Assembly: GCA_958372035.1 (NCBI GenBank)
Contig: CATXML010000049.1
Span: forward strand, 1-7,796
Direction: 5' to 3'
Source of the DNA: an uncultured Collinsella sp.
GTDB lineage: Bacteria; Actinomycetota; Coriobacteriia; Coriobacteriales; Coriobacteriaceae
Length of the DNA: 7,796 nucleotides
The translations under genes were made by a program, and so were the position numbers. Of the stretch, positions 6,205 through 7,796 are shown piece by piece (position 1 is the first letter of the stretch; every line of letters begins with the position of its first letter). Under the pieces are notes generated by a model. It was not told where the DNA came from. It saw only the letters and a list, made by a program, of their open reading frames with translations, and searched no databases.

Positions 6205-6235
6205 ATTATCACCCAATGTGAGTTCAAATACTCAA
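6205..6235 (-). promoter_or_regulatory. Possible promoter with overlapping dyad for the zinc-ribbon gene
   Basis: On the minus strand GATAAT (6210-6205) matches five of six bases of a -10 box and TTGAGT (6235-6230) resembles a -35, but the 19-nt spacer is long. The inverted repeat TGAGT-N6-ACTCA (6219-6234) overlaps the -35 and spacer, where a repressor could bind. The distance to the start codon at 6143 is about 60 nt, which is reasonable. Confidence 0.35.
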
Positions 6236-6293
6236 AGATGACCGATTTGCAAGGTACACGGCGCCAGCAGGCGGTTCGTTGAATGCGTTCGCG

Positions 6294-7316
6294 CTAGTTC
6301 GTACCGCGGAAACCCTTGCCGACGATCTCGGAACTGTCGACAATCGTGATAAAGGCACCCGGATCGACTTCGCGCGCATAGCGGCGCAGCTGCACGGCCT
6401 CGCGACGGCTCAGCACGCTCATGATCACCGTCACGCACTTGCCCGAGAAGGCACCGTAGCCGCGACTGATGGTCGCCGTACGGTTGAGATGCTTGACGAT
6501 AAACTCCTCGACCTTAAGGGGCTCGGAACAAATGACCGTGCAGACCTTACGAAGGTGAATGCTCTCGATGGCCTTGTCGACCACGAGCGTCTTGGCAAAC
6601 AGGCCGAGCACGCAATACAGGCCGACACGCGGACCATACAAAAAGGCCGCGATGGCCACGATGCCGATATCAACCAACAGCAGCGCGCGGCCAATCTCGA
6701 GCGTGGTGCGGCGCTTGAGGATCATGGCGAGGATGTCTGTGCCGCCCGTCGAGGCGCCAATATCAAAGACGATGGCGCTGCCGAGCGCCGGCAGTATCAC
6801 GGCAAAGCACAGGTCGAGCCACATATCGCCCGTCATCGAAACATCAGTCGGAATAAAGAGCTCAAAAAACGAAACATAGGCGGACAGCGCAAACGAGGCG
6901 AAGACGCTCCACAGGATTGCCTTGCGCTCCAAAAAGATAAAGCCCAAAACGACGAGAACCGCGTTGATAATCCACATAAAGACGCCGACGGGCAGGGTCG
7001 GGAACAGCGTGGACAGAATGACCGACACGCCCGAGGTGCCGCCAAAAGCAAAGTGATTAGGGGTTTTAAACGCAACGATGGCAAAGGCCGTAAGAATCAG
7101 GCCCAGATTGAGCTCGGCGAAAAAGCGCGGGAAGCCCGGCTCCTGGCTGCGCTTTTGGCCGGCACGCTCGCCGCGCTCAATATCGGTGCGATCAACCACG
7201 CGCTCCATCGGCACCACGGGAGGACGATGCACCTCCTCGGCAGCTCGCGATGCCGCCTCTGCCGCGGCAGCCTCAATTGCCCATGCCTGGCTTTCTGTTT
7301 CGTGCTCGTCAGCCAT
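6294..7316 (-). CDS. YitT-family membrane protein (DUF161 + DUF2179)
   Basis: An integral membrane protein of the widespread YitT family, whose transport or other role is unresolved. It has 340 residues; most family members have about 280-290. The extra length is a charged, Ala/Glu-rich N-terminal region of about 60 residues before the first span. Motifs are AFGGTSGVSVIL (90-101) and GASTGGTDILAMILKR (187-202) in the membrane part, with spans near 70-84, 93-107, 109-129, 132-154, 168-188 and 210-245. The C-terminal soluble DUF2179 domain (about 256-336) contains SRGYGAFSGK, SVLSRREAVQLRRY and DPGAFITIVDSSEIVGKGF. The ATG at 7316 has GAGGGG (7325-7330) 8 nt upstream. A terminator separates the gene from the Asp23 gene upstream, so it should have its own promoter in 7317-7432, but I see no convincing boxes. 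No clear terminator follows its stop; some transcripts may continue into the zinc-ribbon gene 150 nt downstream. Confidence 0.93.
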   Translation of the reverse strand: MADEHETESQAWAIEAAAAEAASRAAEEVHRPPVVPMERVVDRTDIERGERAGQKRSQEPGFPRFFAELNLGLILTAFAIVAFKTPNHFAFGGTSGVSVILSTLFPTLPVGVFMWIINAVLVVLGFIFLERKAILWSVFASFALSAYVSFFELFIPTDVSMTGDMWLDLCFAVILPALGSAIVFDIGASTGGTDILAMILKRRTTLEIGRALLLVDIGIVAIAAFLYGPRVGLYCVLGLFAKTLVVDKAIESIHLRKVCTVICSEPLKVEEFIVKHLNRTATISRGYGAFSGKCVTVIMSVLSRREAVQLRRYAREVDPGAFITIVDSSEIVGKGFRGTN

Positions 7317-7320
7317 TACG

Positions 7321-7397
7321 GCAACCCCTCGTTAACAATTTGGAAACAATGCGCCCATTAGGGTAACGCGGAACGCGACGATTGCAACCCCTAGTTA
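7321..7397. repeat. Direct repeat in the YitT leader region
   Basis: The 14-mers at 7321-7334 (GCAACCCCTCGTTA) and 7384-7397 (GCAACCCCTAGTTA) differ at one base and start 63 bp apart. The first contains the ribosome binding site of the YitT gene on the minus strand. The second lies where a promoter might be. They may be a small duplication or paired protein-binding sites. Confidence 0.45.
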
Positions 7398-7405
7398 GAC
7401 GAGCG

Positions 7406-7428
7406 GTATGCCTACATCGGGGGCATAC
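7406..7428. promoter_or_regulatory. Inverted repeat after the Asp23 terminator
   Basis: Perfect 7-bp arms GTATGCC (7406-7412) and GGCATAC (7422-7428) flank a 9-nt spacer. On the minus strand it directly follows the T-rich end of the Asp23 terminator, so it could be an accessory hairpin or an operator before the YitT gene. The sequence alone does not decide between these. Confidence 0.35.
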
Positions 7429-7470
7429 AAATAACGGCCGGCCGCACATACATCCGTGCGACCGGCCGTT
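7429..7470 (-). terminator. Rho-independent terminator of the Asp23/Gls24 gene
   Basis: Arms 7433-7447 and 7456-7470 close an 8-nt loop. In the minus-strand RNA all 15 positions pair, one as a G-U wobble; in plus-strand RNA the same position is a C-A mismatch. A short T-rich run (ATTTGT) follows on the minus strand. The hairpin begins 53 nt after the stop codon of the Asp23 gene. Confidence 0.85.
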
Positions 7471-7523
7471 TGACGTTTTCGCAGATAAAACCTGCCAAAA
7501 CAAACCTGTCCCTTTTTGGAAGG

Positions 7524-7796
7524 TTATTCGTGCTGGCTGGTACGGTGCTCGTACTCCTCGGGAGTGATGACATCCTCGATGCGCAGGTTGACGCCTGCCA
7601 CCTCAAGGCCGGTCATCGCGGCAAGACGCTCGGTGACGCGCGCCTTAACGTCGTCAAAGATCGCAGGCGCATAGGCGCCGTACTCGATGATGACCGAGAT
7701 GTTGACGACCACGCGGTTGTCGTCGGTGACCTCGACCGTCACGCCCTTGGTCAGGTTCTCGGCACCAAACTGCTCCTGCACAAAGTGCATGAGGTT
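7524..7796 (-). CDS. Asp23/Gls24 family envelope stress protein, N-terminus outside the window
   Basis: The 3' part of an Asp23/Gls24 family gene: 90 residues are present and the frame stays open to the window edge. The family are small proteins of Gram-positive bacteria, often abundant under alkaline or envelope stress and tethered near the membrane by partner proteins. The visible part shows the conserved second half: GVTVEVTDDNRVVVNISVII followed by EYG, then a helix (DDVKARVTERLAAMTGLEV) and AGVNLRIEDVI, ending in a charged tail (TPEEYEHRTSQHE). An internal ATG at 7790 is an unlikely start, because family members have about 30-40 residues before this point and no ribosome binding site is visible in the six bases left. 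The gene is followed by a strong terminator and is probably transcribed separately from the YitT gene. Confidence 0.88.
   Translation of the reverse strand, partial: NLMHFVQEQFGAENLTKGVTVEVTDDNRVVVNISVIIEYGAYAPAIFDDVKARVTERLAAMTGLEVAGVNLRIEDVITPEEYEHRTSQHE

Noticed and set aside
6228..6293. Terminator after the YitT gene
   Set aside because: No stem longer than about 4-5 bp with a T-run was found after the stop at 6294.
6279..7361. Plus-strand open frame of 360 codons
   Set aside because: Antisense to the YitT gene, which has clear family motifs; the plus-strand translation is highly polar with no recognisable domain.
7357..7387. Promoter for the YitT gene (TTGCAA plus TACCCT or CCTAAT)
   Set aside because: The -35-like TTGCAA is acceptable but every -10 at a suitable distance is poor, so no promoter was called.

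Overview
The window is a compact, GC-rich piece of bacterial chromosome with short intergenic gaps and strong rho-independent terminators. The proteins point to a Gram-positive, anaerobe-type genome. There is an Asp23/Gls24 family protein, a YitT family membrane protein, and several small zinc-ribbon membrane proteins with alanine/proline-rich linkers. The codon and GC style fits a high-GC Coriobacteriia-like actinobacterium such as Collinsella. That assignment is an inference from protein style only; no rRNA or other marker gene is present.

Left part (1-3500): a short non-coding edge is followed by two divergently transcribed metal-dependent amide hydrolases. On the minus strand lies a YtcJ-like amidohydrolase (family 3). 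On the plus strand lies an M20D-type aminoacylase/carboxypeptidase with an unusual charged C-terminal tail. They share a gap of about 170 bp that must hold both promoters. The amidohydrolase ends in a terminator at 113-137. The M20D gene ends at a very strong hairpin at 3462-3500 that it shares with the convergent genes to the right.

Middle part (3533-6143, all minus strand): three membrane-protein genes of unknown function. In transcription order they are a zinc-ribbon multi-pass protein with an (Ala-Pro)n tail, a zinc-ribbon DUF4234-like protein, and a DUF2752-like protein with the CPGCGMTR motif. The first has its own terminator (4784-4818). The second and third are separated by only 13 nt and are probably translationally coupled. 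The two zinc ribbons have identical cysteine positions (3, 6, 17, 20) although the membrane domains differ, so the cluster looks like a family of zinc-ribbon-tagged membrane proteins.

Right part (6294-7796, minus strand): a YitT-family membrane protein (DUF161 plus C-terminal DUF2179) with a charged N-terminal extension, and the 3' part of an Asp23/Gls24 gene that runs off the window. A strong terminator separates these two genes. No tRNA, rRNA, CRISPR array, insertion sequence or prophage gene was seen, and no gene-free stretch exceeds about 210 bases. The parts most worth a second look are the zinc-ribbon/DUF2752 cluster and the palindromes in its control regions.
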